The notes: generated by a model not told the origin, from the sequence alone. Positions 29,275 through 38,999 are shown, counted from the first letter of the stretch. The stretch: 64,000 nucleotides of DNA from Sphingomonas sp. Leaf20 (GCF_001421535.1 NZ_LMKN01000001.1:1214267-1278266); one strand, 5' to 3'. A program made the numbers and translations.

Positions 29275-31395
29275 GTGTTGCGCCAATATGAACTCGTCGA
29301 TCGAGTCCTCGATTACGATCCCGATGCCGACGAGGCCCTGCTGAATCGTGCCTATGTGTTCTCGATGCAGGCGCACGGGTCGCAGAAACGCGCCAGCGGC
29401 GATCCGTATTTCAGCCACCCGATCGAGGTGGCGGGGATCCTGACCGACCTGCATCTCGACGATGAGACGATCGCCACCGCGATCCTCCACGACACGATCG
29501 AGGATACCGTCGCCACGCCGGAGGAGATCGAGCGGCTGTTCGGCCCGTCGGTCGCGCGGCTCGTCGACGGCGTCACCAAGCTCAGCAAGATCGAGGCGCA
29601 GACCGAGAACGAACGCGCCGCGGAGAACCTCCGGAAATTCCTGCTCGCGATGTCCGACGACATCCGCGTGCTGCTGGTCAAGCTCGCCGACCGGCTGCAC
29701 AACATGCGCACGCTGCATCATATCGCCAAACCCGAGAAGCGCCGTCGCATCGCCAAGGAGACGATGGACATCTACGCGCCGCTCGCCGAGCGGATCGGCA
29801 TGTACGAGTTCATGCGCGAGATGCAGACGCTCGCGTTCGAACAGATCGAGCCCGAAGCCTCCGAATCGATCAACCGCCGGCTCGAGCAGCTCAAGAACGG
29901 CGACGGCAACCGCATCGCCAAGATCGCGTCGGGGCTCAGGCTGGTGCTGTCGCGCGCGGGGATCGAGGCCGACGTGTCGGGACGCGAAAAACACCCCTAT
30001 TCGATCTTCCGCAAGATGTCCGAACGCCATATCAGCTTCGAACAATTGTCCGACGTGATGGCGTTCCGCGCGATCGTCCCCACCGAGGCGGACTGCTACG
30101 CCGCGCTCGGCATCATCCACCAGCGCTGGCCGATGGTGCCGGGCCGGTTCAAGGATTACATCTCCACCCCCAAGCGCAACGGCTATCGCTCGCTCCACAC
30201 CAGCGTGATCCATGCGGACAATGCGCGCATCGAGATCCAGATCCGCACCGAGGCGATGCACGCGCAGGCCGAATTCGGCCTCGCCGCGCACTGGGCGTAC
30301 AAGCAGAAGACCGGCGGCCAGACGATCGGCGGCGGCGAGCATCAGGTCAGCTGGATCCGCGATCTCGTCGAGATCCTCGACACCGCCGAAAGCCCCGAGG
30401 AGCTGCTCGAACACACGCGGATGGCGATGTACGCCGACCGCATCTTCGCCTTCACCCCCAAGGGCGAGCTGATCCAGCTCCCCAAGGGCGCGACGCCGAT
30501 CGACTTCGCCTATGCGGTCCACACCGATCTCGGCGACCAGGCGGTCGGCGCCAAGATCAACGGTCGCGTCGTGCCGCTGTCGACGGTGATCGAGAACGGC
30601 AACCAGGTGCAGATCCTGCGCTCGAAGGGCCAGTCGCCGCAACCGCACTGGCTCAACGTCGCGACCACGGGCAAGGCGCTCGCCGCGATCCGCCGCCACT
30701 TGCGCCACAAGGAGCGCGTCGAGCAGGAATCGCTCGGCCGCACGCTGTTCGACGACATCGTCACGCGGCTCCCCGCGCAGATCGCCGCGGACGCGACCGA
30801 GCATGCGCTCAAACGCCTCAAGATCGCCGACGAGGGCGCGCTGATGGTCGCGATCGCGCGCCGCACCGTGTCCGACGAACAGGTGATGGAGGCGCTGATG
30901 CCCGGCTCGACCGGCGCCGATCTCGGCCACGCGGTCGCGCCGCAATCGAGCGCGATCTCGATCAAGGGGCTGACGCCGGGGGTCGCCTACGACCTCGCCA
31001 TCTGCTGCCATCCGGTGCCGGGCGACCGCATCGTCGGGCTGCGCCGTCCCGATGCGGGGATCGAGGTCCATGCGATCGACTGCCGCGTGCTCGCCGAGCT
31101 CGCCGAGCGGACCGAGAACGAGACCGACTGGGTCGACGTCGCGTGGGGCGAGAAGACCGAGGGCGCGGTCGCGCGCATCTCGGTGATGGTCAAGAACGAG
31201 CCCGGCTCGCTCGGCGTGGTCGCGTCGATCATCGGCACGCACATGGCCAACATCATCAACCTGCGGCTCGACACGCGCGACACCAGCTTCCACACCAACG
31301 AGATCGACGTCGAGGTCCACGACGTCCAGCAACTCATGCGCCTCATGGCCGGCCTCCGCGCCGCCGACGCCGTCAACACCGTCGAACGCGTCTAG
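29275..31395 (+). CDS. rsh: Bifunctional (p)ppGpp synthetase/hydrolase
   Basis: 706 residues from a GTG at 29275 (MLRQYELVDRVLDYDPDADE). The HD hydrolase domain has LHDTIEDT (His72/Asp73 region), the synthetase domain has STPKRNGYRSLHTS (about residue 300), then TGS (IFAFTPKGELIQLPKGATP, about 391-450) and a C-terminal ACT domain (about 635-706). A single long Rel/Spo homologue controls the stringent response in alphaproteobacteria. Synthetase and hydrolase motifs both look intact. A REP array follows. Confidence 0.95.
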   Translation: MLRQYELVDRVLDYDPDADEALLNRAYVFSMQAHGSQKRASGDPYFSHPIEVAGILTDLHLDDETIATAILHDTIEDTVATPEEIERLFGPSVARLVDGVTKLSKIEAQTENERAAENLRKFLLAMSDDIRVLLVKLADRLHNMRTLHHIAKPEKRRRIAKETMDIYAPLAERIGMYEFMREMQTLAFEQIEPEASESINRRLEQLKNGDGNRIAKIASGLRLVLSRAGIEADVSGREKHPYSIFRKMSERHISFEQLSDVMAFRAIVPTEADCYAALGIIHQRWPMVPGRFKDYISTPKRNGYRSLHTSVIHADNARIEIQIRTEAMHAQAEFGLAAHWAYKQKTGGQTIGGGEHQVSWIRDLVEILDTAESPEELLEHTRMAMYADRIFAFTPKGELIQLPKGATPIDFAYAVHTDLGDQAVGAKINGRVVPLSTVIENGNQVQILRSKGQSPQPHWLNVATTGKALAAIRRHLRHKERVEQESLGRTLFDDIVTRLPAQIAADATEHALKRLKIADEGALMVAIARRTVSDEQVMEALMPGSTGADLGHAVAPQSSAISIKGLTPGVAYDLAICCHPVPGDRIVGLRRPDAGIEVHAIDCRVLAELAERTENETDWVDVAWGEKTEGAVARISVMVKNEPGSLGVVASIIGTHMANIINLRLDTRDTSFHTNEIDVEVHDVQQLMRLMAGLRAADAVNTVERV

Positions 31396-31455
31396 CCCGC
31401 CGGCGTCCTCCTCCCCCGTCCCCGCCGCAACCGCCGTCCCGTCCCCCCCCTCCGC

Positions 31456-31867
31456 CGTCATCCTGACGAAAGTCAGGACCCAGAGCCAAGCAGCGCCACC
31501 GCCTGCAACCCCGGGTCCCGGGTCAAGCCCAGGATGACGAGAAGGAAGAGCCGCCTCCCGCCCCCCGTCATCCTGACGAAAGTCAGGATCCAGAGCCAAG
31601 CAGCGCCCCGCCCCGCAACCCTGGATCCTGGGTCAAGCCCAGGATGACGAGAAGGGAGGGCCGCCCCCACCCCCCCCGTCATCCTGACGAAAGTCAGGAC
31701 CCAGAGCCAAGCAGCGCCCCGCCCTGCAACCCTGGATCCCGGGTCAAGCCCAGGATGACGAGAAGGGAGGGCCGCCCCCACCCCGTCATCCTGACGAAAG
31801 TCAGGATCCAGAGCCAAGCAGCGCCCCGCCCCGCAACTCTGAGCCCCGGGTCAAGCCCGGGATGACG
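31456..31867. repeat. Alternating REP array (eight palindromes)
   Basis: Type A at 31456, 31566, 31677 and 31784 alternate with inverted type B at 31511, 31621, 31732 and about 31839. Period is 107-111 bp. The gap of 544 bp lies between rsh and the DUF885 gene on the same strand. The B stem here is TCCTGGGTCAAGCCCAGGA or a CCGGG variant. Confidence 0.9.
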
Positions 31868-31939
31868 AACACACCCCCCCGCTTGCCCCGCACAAATCCC
31901 CGGCTACTATTGCCCGCAACACCCCGGGGGACCCATCAC

Positions 31940-33751
31940 ATGAACCGTCGCGCCTTCCTCTCGTCCGCGAGCATGCTCGCCACGCTCGCCCTCGTCCCGC
32001 GCGCAGCCCTCGCCGCGGGCGCCACCCCCGGCGACGCGAAGCTCGACGCGCTGCTGACCTCGATCTTCGACGCGAACCTCAAATACGCCCCCGAATTCGC
32101 CACGCAGCTCGGGCTCGACAAGGGCGCCAACGCCGCGCTCAAAAGCCGGCTCGGCGATTACACCCCCGGCGCGGTCCGGGCGAACCTCGCGCGCACCACG
32201 CGCGCGATCGCGCAGATCGAGGCCGTCCCCCCCGCCACGCTCTCCGACGCCGGGCGCCTCAACCGCGAGGTCGTGCTCTATTCGCAGAACCAGCAGCGCG
32301 CCGCCGCCGAGCGGTTCGGGGTCGGCTCCCCCACCAATCCCTATGTCATCAGCCAGCAGGACGGCGCCTATTTCGACGTCCCCGACTTCCTCGACAGCGC
32401 GCACGTCATCAAGACCGCCGCCGACGCGGACGCCTATTGCGCGCGCCTCGACGCGTTCGCGACCGCGCTCGACGGCGACACCGCGACGCAGGCCGAGCGC
32501 GCGAAACGCGGCCTCGTCGCCCCCGGCTTCTCGCTCGACCTCGCGCTCGGCCAGATGGCGGCACTCCGCGCCCCCGCGCCCGCGCAGAGCGGCCTCGTCA
32601 CCTCGGTCGCGACGCGCACCAGGGCCGCCGGGCTGACCGGCGACTGGGAGCGCCGCGCCACCGCGCTCGTGACGGACAAGGTCTATCCCGCGCTCGACCG
32701 CCAGATCGCGCTGGTGAAACAGCTCCGCACCACGGCGCGTCCCGAGGCGGGTCTCTGGGCGGTCCCCGGCGGCGACGCGATCTACGCCGCCGCGCTCGCA
32801 CAGGCGACCACCACCAACTTCACCCCCGACGAGGTCCACAAACTGGGCCTCGAGCAGGTCGCGCAGATCAGCGCCGAACTCGACACCATCCTGAAGGCGC
32901 AGGGCCTGACCAAGGGCAGCATCGGCGCACGGCTCGCGGCGCTCAACGCCAGCCCCGCACAGCTCTACCCCGACACGCAAGCCGGCCGCACCGAGCTGAT
33001 CGCCGGGCTCAACACCGGGCTCGCCGCGATGCAGGCCAAGCTCCCCCAGGCGTTCATAAACCCGCCGTCCGCCCCGCTCCAGATCCGCGCGGTCCCGACC
33101 GATATCCAGGACGGCGCATCGAACGGCTATTACCGGCTCGCCGCGCTCGATGGGTCGCGCCCGGCGATCTACTTCATCAACCTCAAGAGCGTCGCCGACT
33201 GGCCCAAATACACGCTCCCCTCGCTCACCTATCACGAGGGCGTGCCCGGCCATCACCTCCAGCTCAGCCTCGTCGCCGGGCTCGACACGCCGCTGCTGCG
33301 CAAATTCTCGTTCTTCGGCGCCTATGTCGAGGGCTGGGCGCTCTATGCCGAACAGCTCGCCGACGAGCTTGGCGGCTATGCGGGTCCGATCGAGCGCGCG
33401 GGCTATCTCCAGTCCTTCCTCTTCCGCGCCGCGCGGCTCGTCGCCGACACCGGCATCCACGCCAAGCGCTGGACGCGCGAACAGGCGACCGATTATTTCG
33501 TCGACACCGTCGGCTTCGCCCGCCCCCGCTCGCAGCGCGAGATCGAGCGTTACTGCACGATGCCCGGCCAGGCGTGCAGCTACAAGCTCGGCCACATCAG
33601 CTGGCTCCGCGCGCGCGACTCCGCGAAGAAGATTTTGGGCGACAAGTTCGACCTGAAGCAGTTCCACGAGGTGCTCCGCGACGGCGCCGTCCCCCTCACG
33701 ATCCTCGAACGCCTCGTCGAAGCCCGCGCGACCGCGCTCGCCAAGGCCTGA
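31940..33751 (+). CDS. DUF885-family secreted zinc-peptidase-like protein
   Basis: 603 residues. The N-terminus (MNRRAFLSSASMLATLALVP, then RAALA) is a signal peptide with a twin Arg, so Tat or Sec export. The single DUF885 domain holds HEGVPGHHLQ (residues 432-441), the metallopeptidase-like zinc motif, and EGWALYAEQLADELGGY downstream, matching the expected Glu ligand position. Substrate is not known; related proteins are thought to be dipeptidase- or carboxypeptidase-like. It is 70 bp upstream of the glycosyltransferase gene. Confidence 0.88.
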   Translation: MNRRAFLSSASMLATLALVPRAALAAGATPGDAKLDALLTSIFDANLKYAPEFATQLGLDKGANAALKSRLGDYTPGAVRANLARTTRAIAQIEAVPPATLSDAGRLNREVVLYSQNQQRAAAERFGVGSPTNPYVISQQDGAYFDVPDFLDSAHVIKTAADADAYCARLDAFATALDGDTATQAERAKRGLVAPGFSLDLALGQMAALRAPAPAQSGLVTSVATRTRAAGLTGDWERRATALVTDKVYPALDRQIALVKQLRTTARPEAGLWAVPGGDAIYAAALAQATTTNFTPDEVHKLGLEQVAQISAELDTILKAQGLTKGSIGARLAALNASPAQLYPDTQAGRTELIAGLNTGLAAMQAKLPQAFINPPSAPLQIRAVPTDIQDGASNGYYRLAALDGSRPAIYFINLKSVADWPKYTLPSLTYHEGVPGHHLQLSLVAGLDTPLLRKFSFFGAYVEGWALYAEQLADELGGYAGPIERAGYLQSFLFRAARLVADTGIHAKRWTREQATDYFVDTVGFARPRSQREIERYCTMPGQACSYKLGHISWLRARDSAKKILGDKFDLKQFHEVLRDGAVPLTILERLVEARATALAKA

Positions 33752-33821
33752 AACAGGGGCCCGACGCGGGGCGGCGATTTCGGACGATGACGCCGCGCAA
33801 CGGGGCGGCTAGAGAGCGGGG

Positions 33822-34814
33822 ATGCACCGTCCCGCGCTCTCGATCGTCGTCCCCTGCTACAACGAGGCCGCGTGCCTCGACCTCCTCCACGCGCGCATCA
33901 CCGGCGCGGCGCAGAGCGCGGTCGGCGACGATTACGAGATCGTCCTGATCAACGACGGCTCGCGCGACGACAGCTGGTCGGTGATGCAGCGTCTCGCCGC
34001 CGCCGATCCGCGGCTCGTCGCGATCAACCTGTCGCGCAACCACGGGCATCAGCTCGCGCTCACCGCCGGGCTCGATCTGTGCGCGGGCGCGCAGATCCTG
34101 ATCATCGACGCCGATCTCCAGGATCCCCCCGAGCTCCTCCCGCAGATGCGCGCCGCGATGGCCGAGCAGCAGGCCGACGTCGTCTACGCGGTCCGCCGCC
34201 AGCGCGCGGGCGAGACGGTGTTCAAGAAAGCTACCGCCGCCGCCTTCTACCGGCTGCTGACCAAGATGACCGACACGCCGATCCCGGTCGACACCGGCGA
34301 TTTCCGGCTGATGAGCAGGCGGGCATTGGACGCGTTCCTGTCGCTCCCCGAACAGGCGCGCTTCATCCGCGGCATGGTCGCGTGGATCGGTTTCCGCCAG
34401 ATCCCCTTCGCCTATGACCGCGCCGAGCGACATGCGGGCGAGACCAATTATCCGCTCGCCAAGATGATGCGGCTCGCCTTCGACGCGATGACCGGCTTCT
34501 CGACCGCCCCGTTGCGCTTCGCCAGCCATGCCGGCCTCGCGCTCACCGGCGTCTCGCTGCTGCTGTTCGTCTACATCGCGATCGGCTGGCTCTCGGGCAG
34601 CGCGGTGCAGGGCTGGACCTCGACGATGCTGGTGACGGTGTTTTTGGGCGCGGTGCAGATGTTCGTGCTCGGCATGATCGGCGAATATCTCGGCCGGCTC
34701 TACGTCGAATCCAAACGCCGCCCGCTCTACATCGTCGCCGACATCGCCGGCCCCATCCAGGGCAAGGCCACCCTCGGCTTCCGCGCCGAACCCACAGAAA
34801 CCCCCGTTACGTAA
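33822..34814 (+). CDS. Family 2 glycosyltransferase (GtrB/DPM1-like)
   Basis: 330 residues. GT-A domain: SIVVPCYNEAACLDLLHARI, LINDGSRDDSW, NLSRNHGHQLALTAGLD and IIDADLQDPPELL (metal-binding DxD). Two C-terminal transmembrane segments (about residues 233-256 and 267-290) anchor it as in GtrB. Such enzymes load glucose or another sugar onto polyprenyl phosphate at the inner membrane. The gtrA-like gene and a putative GT-C gene lie within 3 kb, which supports this role. No polyprenyl-phosphate donor is visible in sequence. Confidence 0.9.
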   Translation: MHRPALSIVVPCYNEAACLDLLHARITGAAQSAVGDDYEIVLINDGSRDDSWSVMQRLAAADPRLVAINLSRNHGHQLALTAGLDLCAGAQILIIDADLQDPPELLPQMRAAMAEQQADVVYAVRRQRAGETVFKKATAAAFYRLLTKMTDTPIPVDTGDFRLMSRRALDAFLSLPEQARFIRGMVAWIGFRQIPFAYDRAERHAGETNYPLAKMMRLAFDAMTGFSTAPLRFASHAGLALTGVSLLLFVYIAIGWLSGSAVQGWTSTMLVTVFLGAVQMFVLGMIGEYLGRLYVESKRRPLYIVADIAGPIQGKATLGFRAEPTETPVT

Positions 34815-34827
34815 CCAAAAAGCCCCT

Positions 34828-35113
34828 CCCCTTCAGGGGAGGGGTTGGGGTGGGGCGAACCCGGCAAGCCGACGTCTCGGAAAGCCCCCACCCCGGCGAA
34901 AGCCGGGGGCCAAATGGGATAGCCAGAATAACGAGGCGCAACCGCCGTCACGACGGTCCCCCACTTGGACCCCGGCCTCCGCCGGGGAGGGATTGAAGAG
35001 ACGTCGCATGCGAACCCCGCCCAACCGCAGCACCGCCCCACCCCCCGTTCGTGCTGAGCGAAGTCGAAGCACCGCCCCCGCACACACCCTTCGACTACGC
35101 TCAGGGCGAACGG
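34828..35113. repeat. Three different palindromic repeats
   Basis: The 357-bp gap after the GT2 gene contains: a CCCCTCCCCTTCAGGGGAGGGG palindrome near 34828; a D-type pair (CCCCGGCGAAAGCCGGGG and CCCCGGCCTCCGCCGGGG, about 34888-34990); and a pair at 35045-35113 whose arms are TTCGTGCTGAGCGAAGTCGA and its near-mirror TTCGACTACGCTCAGGGCGA. None belongs to the GTCATCC family. Confidence 0.75.
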
Positions 35114-35171
35114 ACAAGAGGTGTCGCTTTCGCCCACTTGCAGTCATTCAATCGTTACGAGACAGTGGTGC

Positions 35172-35462
35172 ATGCGATGGACCGACCTCCCTACTGCCCT
35201 AGTAATTTCGTTATGGGGCTACCTATTGTACGCGGGTATCGGCGGTTTGTGCGATATTAAAGCGCAGCATGTTCCCGGCTATCCAGCTTCCGGTCAAATA
35301 ATCTTATATGCTGGCGTGCCGGTGCTGGCGCTCCTTTTGTTAATGGGAGCAGTCGTCCTTTCCCGTAAGGCACGCTGGTTTTATGATCTCTATCCATTTA
35401 CAATGGGTTTAGTCGCGTTCCTGATTTTTCCTGTTTTAATGTTTTGGGGTGGTGGCGTCTAA
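35172..35462 (+). CDS. Small membrane protein of low GC
   Basis: 96 residues from the ATG at 35172; a longer frame to 35121 runs into repeat-like sequence. Three predicted transmembrane segments: about residues 8-24, 43-62 and 70-91 (LYPFTMGLVAFLIFPVLMFW). The region is near 50% GC, much lower than its neighbours, which suggests recent acquisition. It sits between the GT2 and methyltransferase genes of the glycan cluster, but its role is not shown by sequence. Confidence 0.6.
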   Translation: MRWTDLPTALVISLWGYLLYAGIGGLCDIKAQHVPGYPASGQIILYAGVPVLALLLLMGAVVLSRKARWFYDLYPFTMGLVAFLIFPVLMFWGGGV

Positions 35463-35523
35463 GCGGCAGAGGGTGTGGACGGCAGCTTTCCACCAAACCC
35501 AGACATCCACCCAAACCCAACCC

Positions 35524-36252
35524 CTACCCCGGCACCGCCAGCGTCACGATCGAAACTCCCGGCGTCATCGGCACGCGCCCGACCAGATGCCGCTCGAGCC
35601 GGAAGATCCGCTCGAACAGCGCGTTAAGCGGCTTGGCGGGCGGCGAGTCGTCGCTGTCGTCGCGGCCCGACAGCCGTCCGGCGATCCGCGCCGCCGCCGC
35701 CAGCGGGAACAGCAGCGAGTTGAAATAGCCGAGCTTGTCGGGCTTCAGCCCCGCCGCCGCGATCGCGGTCTTCAGCGTCGCCTTCGAATAGCGGCGGTGG
35801 TGATGGTTGACCGTGTCGTGCGCGCTCCACAGCCACTGGTGCGCCGGCACCGCGATCAGGATCTTGCCCCCGGGCGCGAGGCACTGCGCCATCGCCTTCA
35901 GCGCCGCGACGTCGTCCGCGATATGCTCGACCACGTCGAGCACCGCGATCAGGTCGTAATGCCCGCGCGGCACCCCCGGCAGTTCGGGCAAAGGCGCCGC
36001 CCCGACCGGCTTGCCGAGCCTGGCGCTCGCGATCTCGCGCGCCGCCGGATCGATCTCGATCGCGTCGATCTCGCCGAACCCCGCGAGCATCGGCAGGTTA
36101 TGCCCCGTCCCGCACCCGATCTCGAGGATCTTCGCCTGCGCGGGCAAACCGCCATAGCGCGTCAGGTAATCCGCCAGGATGTCGCGGCGCGCGCGGTACC
36201 ACCAGTGCGTGGAATCATGCGCGGCCATCCGGTCGTAAACGATGCGGTCCAT
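35524..36252 (-). CDS. Class I SAM-dependent methyltransferase
   Basis: 242 residues from the ATG at 36252. The N-terminus holds HWWYRARRDILADYLTR, then LEIGCGTGHNLPMLAGFG (SAM motif I), DLIAVLDVVEHIADD and CLAPGGKILIAVPAHQWLW. It ends in a 30-residue region that may interact with the membrane. It is on the same strand as the gtrA-like gene, 16 bp downstream, so the two are likely co-transcribed. A sugar or lipid-linked acceptor is plausible by context only. Confidence 0.85.
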   Translation of the reverse strand: MDRIVYDRMAAHDSTHWWYRARRDILADYLTRYGGLPAQAKILEIGCGTGHNLPMLAGFGEIDAIEIDPAAREIASARLGKPVGAAPLPELPGVPRGHYDLIAVLDVVEHIADDVAALKAMAQCLAPGGKILIAVPAHQWLWSAHDTVNHHHRRYSKATLKTAIAAAGLKPDKLGYFNSLLFPLAAAARIAGRLSGRDDSDDSPPAKPLNALFERIFRLERHLVGRVPMTPGVSIVTLAVPG

Positions 36253-36268
36253 CAGCAATCGGCCATAA

Positions 36269-36694
36269 TCAAGAGAATACCCAGAAACGGTTGAGCACGA
36301 ACGTCACGATCGCCGCAAGGAACACCGCAGGGACCAGCGGCACCCAGGGATGCAGGTGCAGGAACGCGGTCCCCACCCAGGTGATCAGCGCGTTGAGCGC
36401 GAGCCCCGTGCCCTGCACCAGCACGAACTTGACGTGCTTGGCCCCGCCCGGTTCGGCGGCATGCCCCTTGAAGCTCCACCGGCTGTGCAGGAAATAGCCC
36501 GCGGTCACCGCGACCGCAAAGGCGAACGGGACCGCTGCGACCGCCTGCTGCGGCGGAAACACGAATTTCGTGAGCGGCAGATAGACGAGCGAATAGATCA
36601 CGCTCGACAGCCCGCCCGCGATCCCGAAGCGGAGGAGCTGGCCGAGCACGCCGCTCGCCCGCATCTGGTCCATCTGTCGCCTGATCGCCTGCAT
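36269..36694 (-). CDS. GtrA-family membrane protein
   Basis: 141 residues from the ATG at 36694; the longer frame is unconserved. Four transmembrane segments with the family core QLLRFGIAGGLSSVIYSLVY, AVPFAFAVAVTAGYFLHSRWSF and AAIVTFVLNRFWVF. GtrA is thought to flip polyprenyl-linked glucose across the inner membrane for O-antigen modification. It is divergent from the putative GT-C gene with 89 bp between, and 1.5 kb from the GT2 gene. Confidence 0.88.
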   Translation of the reverse strand: MQAIRRQMDQMRASGVLGQLLRFGIAGGLSSVIYSLVYLPLTKFVFPPQQAVAAVPFAFAVAVTAGYFLHSRWSFKGHAAEPGGAKHVKFVLVQGTGLALNALITWVGTAFLHLHPWVPLVPAVFLAAIVTFVLNRFWVFS

Positions 36695-36769
36695 GCCCGC
36701 CTTGTTCTTTGTACGCGCGTCGATACAGCGGCGCTCACGATAGCCCCGCGCATTAGTCCGCGCGCGGTC

Positions 36770-36775
36770 AGGAGG
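36770..36775 (+). promoter_or_regulatory. Ribosome-binding site that fixes a TTG start
   Basis: AGGAGG eight bases before the TTG at 36784. No ATG or GTG lies at a comparable distance in this frame, so TTG is the likely start of the membrane glycosyltransferase. Confidence 0.7.
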
Positions 36776-36783
36776 AAAGCGTT

Positions 36784-38574
36784 TTGGATCAGCCCCAACA
36801 GTCCCCACGGCAGCGGTGGCTCGACCTGCTCGACCGGCACTGGATCGCGCTGACGCTGATCGCATGGGTGGGGGTCGCGGCGTGGTCGGTGTTCGACCGC
36901 TGGGGCCAGGTCCGCTGGCTGTCGCTTGGCGACACCGACGACAACATGCGGCTGATGCAGGTCCGCGCATGGCTCGGCGGTCAGGGCTGGTACGATCTGC
37001 GCCAGTACCGGCTCAACCCGCCCGTCGGGTTCGACATCCACTGGAGCCGGATCGTCGACCTGCCGATCGCGGGGCTGATCCTGTTCTTCCGCCTGTTCAC
37101 GAGCAACAGCTGGGCCGAGCGGCTCGCTTGCGGGATCGCGCCGCTGCTGCCGCTGTCGATCGCGATGCTCGGGATCGGCGCGACGGTGCGGCGGCTGGTC
37201 CACCCCTATGCCTGGCCGCTGTCGATCGTCTTCCTCGTCGGCGCGACCGCGACAATGCTGATGTACATGCCCGAGCGCATCGATCATCACGGCTGGCAGC
37301 TCGCGATGCTCAGCCTCACGCTCGCCGGGCTCTGCGATCCGCAGGCGCGGCGCGGCGGCGCGCTCGTCGGGATCGCGAGCGCGGTGTCGCTCTCGATCGG
37401 GCTCGAGCTGCTCCCCTATGCCGCGATGGCGGGCGCGATCATCGGCCTGCGCTGGGTGTGGGACCGTGCCGAGGCGCCGCGGCTCGCGGTCTATGCGCTG
37501 ACCTTGGGCGGCGGCAGCACGCTGGGGTTCGCGCTGTTCGCCTCGAACGCGAACCAGGCGATGCGCTGCGACGCGCTGACCCCCGTCTGGCTCAGCGTCA
37601 TGATCGCGGCGGGCATGCTCCTTTTCCTGCTCGCCCGCTTCGGCCCTGCGTCGCGCGGCGCCCGGCTCGCGCTCGCGGTCGCGGCGGGCGCGGGAATCGT
37701 CATCGGCTTCGCGCTGATGTTCCCGCAATGCCTCGCCCGGCCCGAGGGCGTCTCGCCCGAGCTCCAGCGCAACTGGCTCGACAATGTCCGCGAGGCGAAG
37801 CCGATCTACAAGCATAGCTGGCGGACCGGGGTCGCGCTCGCGACGCTGCCGATCATCGGGCTGATCGGCGCGCTCGTCGCGGCGTGGCGCGCGCGGCGCG
37901 AGCGGCGCGCGATCGGCTGGGTCGCGGTCGCGCTGTTCACGACCTTCGCCGCGGCGATGCTGCTGTGGCAGGTCCGCGCGGGCCCCGCGGCGCAATTGCT
38001 CGCGGTGCCCGGCATCGTCGCGCTCGCCTGGTTCGTGCTGCCCTGGCTGCTCGGCCACCGCTCGGTCTTCGTCCGCGTCTTCGGGACGGTCGGCGCGATG
38101 GTGATCATCTCGGGGTTCTTCGTCGGGATCGCGCTCAAATACGTCCCCGTCGGCCGCCCCAAGGCGTATGAGAAGCGCGTCAACATGGCGACGGGCAACT
38201 GCCTGCGCACGACGGTGCTGCTCGCACTCAACAAATACCCCGCGCAGACGGTCTTCACCTTCGTCGACATGGGCCCGCGGCTGATCACGATCACGCACCA
38301 TGATGCGATCGCCGGCCCCTATCACCGCAACGGCGCGGCGATCCTCGACGTCCAGCACGCCTTCGGCCGCAGCCCCGACGCGGCGCACGCGATCATCAAG
38401 CGCCACGGCGCGACCTTGCTGCTGCTCTGCCCCAACGCGGCGGAATCGACCAACTACAAGGCGCGCAGCCCCAACGGCTTCTACGCGCGGATGGCAAAGA
38501 ACGAGGTCCCGGCCTGGCTCACCCCGCTCCCCCTCCCCCGCAACTCCCCGCTGCGGCTGTTCAAGGTCGACTGA
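36784..38574 (+). CDS. Polytopic membrane protein, putative GT-C glycosyltransferase
   Basis: 596 residues from a TTG with an AGGAGG site. The N-terminal loop after the first transmembrane helix reads LGDTDDNMRLMQVRAWLGGQ, then YRLNPPVGFDIHWSRIVDLP: an acidic motif followed by a loop is typical of GT-C enzymes. About ten transmembrane helices follow, then a C-terminal soluble domain (about residues 445-596) with THHDAIAGPYHRN. In GtrABC systems the third gene is a GT-C; this gene could play that role with GtrA and the GT2 gene. Family membership is inferred, not proven. Confidence 0.7.
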   Translation: MDQPQQSPRQRWLDLLDRHWIALTLIAWVGVAAWSVFDRWGQVRWLSLGDTDDNMRLMQVRAWLGGQGWYDLRQYRLNPPVGFDIHWSRIVDLPIAGLILFFRLFTSNSWAERLACGIAPLLPLSIAMLGIGATVRRLVHPYAWPLSIVFLVGATATMLMYMPERIDHHGWQLAMLSLTLAGLCDPQARRGGALVGIASAVSLSIGLELLPYAAMAGAIIGLRWVWDRAEAPRLAVYALTLGGGSTLGFALFASNANQAMRCDALTPVWLSVMIAAGMLLFLLARFGPASRGARLALAVAAGAGIVIGFALMFPQCLARPEGVSPELQRNWLDNVREAKPIYKHSWRTGVALATLPIIGLIGALVAAWRARRERRAIGWVAVALFTTFAAAMLLWQVRAGPAAQLLAVPGIVALAWFVLPWLLGHRSVFVRVFGTVGAMVIISGFFVGIALKYVPVGRPKAYEKRVNMATGNCLRTTVLLALNKYPAQTVFTFVDMGPRLITITHHDAIAGPYHRNGAAILDVQHAFGRSPDAAHAIIKRHGATLLLLCPNAAESTNYKARSPNGFYARMAKNEVPAWLTPLPLPRNSPLRLFKVD

Positions 38575-38580
38575 CACACC

Positions 38581-38989
38581 CGTCATCCTGACGAACGTCA
38601 GGCCCCAGAGCCACGCAGCACCACCACCCGTAACCCTGGATCCTGGGTCAAGCCCGGGATGACGAAGAAGGGGCAGCCACCCCCTCCCCCCGTCATCCTG
38701 ACGAAAGTCAGGATCCAGAGCCAAGCAGCACCACCGCCCGCAACCCTGGATCCCGGGTCAAGCCCAGGATGACGAAGAAGGGCGAACACACCGCCCCCCG
38801 TCATCCTGACGAAAGTCAGGATCCAGAGCCAAGCAGCACCACCACCCGTAACCCTGGATCCTGGGTCAAGCCCAGGATGACGAAGGAGGGGCACGCACCC
38901 CCTCCCCCGTCATCCTGACGAAAGTCAGGATCCAGAGTTACGCGCGCAGCCGGTTTTGGCTCTGGGTCCTGACGTTCGTCAGGATGACG
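38581..38989. repeat. Alternating REP array (eight palindromes)
   Basis: Type A at 38581, 38691, 38799 and 38908, inverted type B at 38636, 38746 and 38854, and an inverted A at 38962. Period 108-110 bp. It fills the convergent gap between the membrane glycosyltransferase and marC; the last copy ends 11 bp before the marC stop codon. Confidence 0.9.
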
Positions 38990-38999
38990 AAAACGCCCC

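Noticed and set aside
36598..38724. Open frame of 708 codons on the reverse strand opposite the membrane glycosyltransferase
   Set aside because: Polar Arg/Asp/Glu-rich antisense; the + strand frame has membrane helices and a strong ribosome-binding site.
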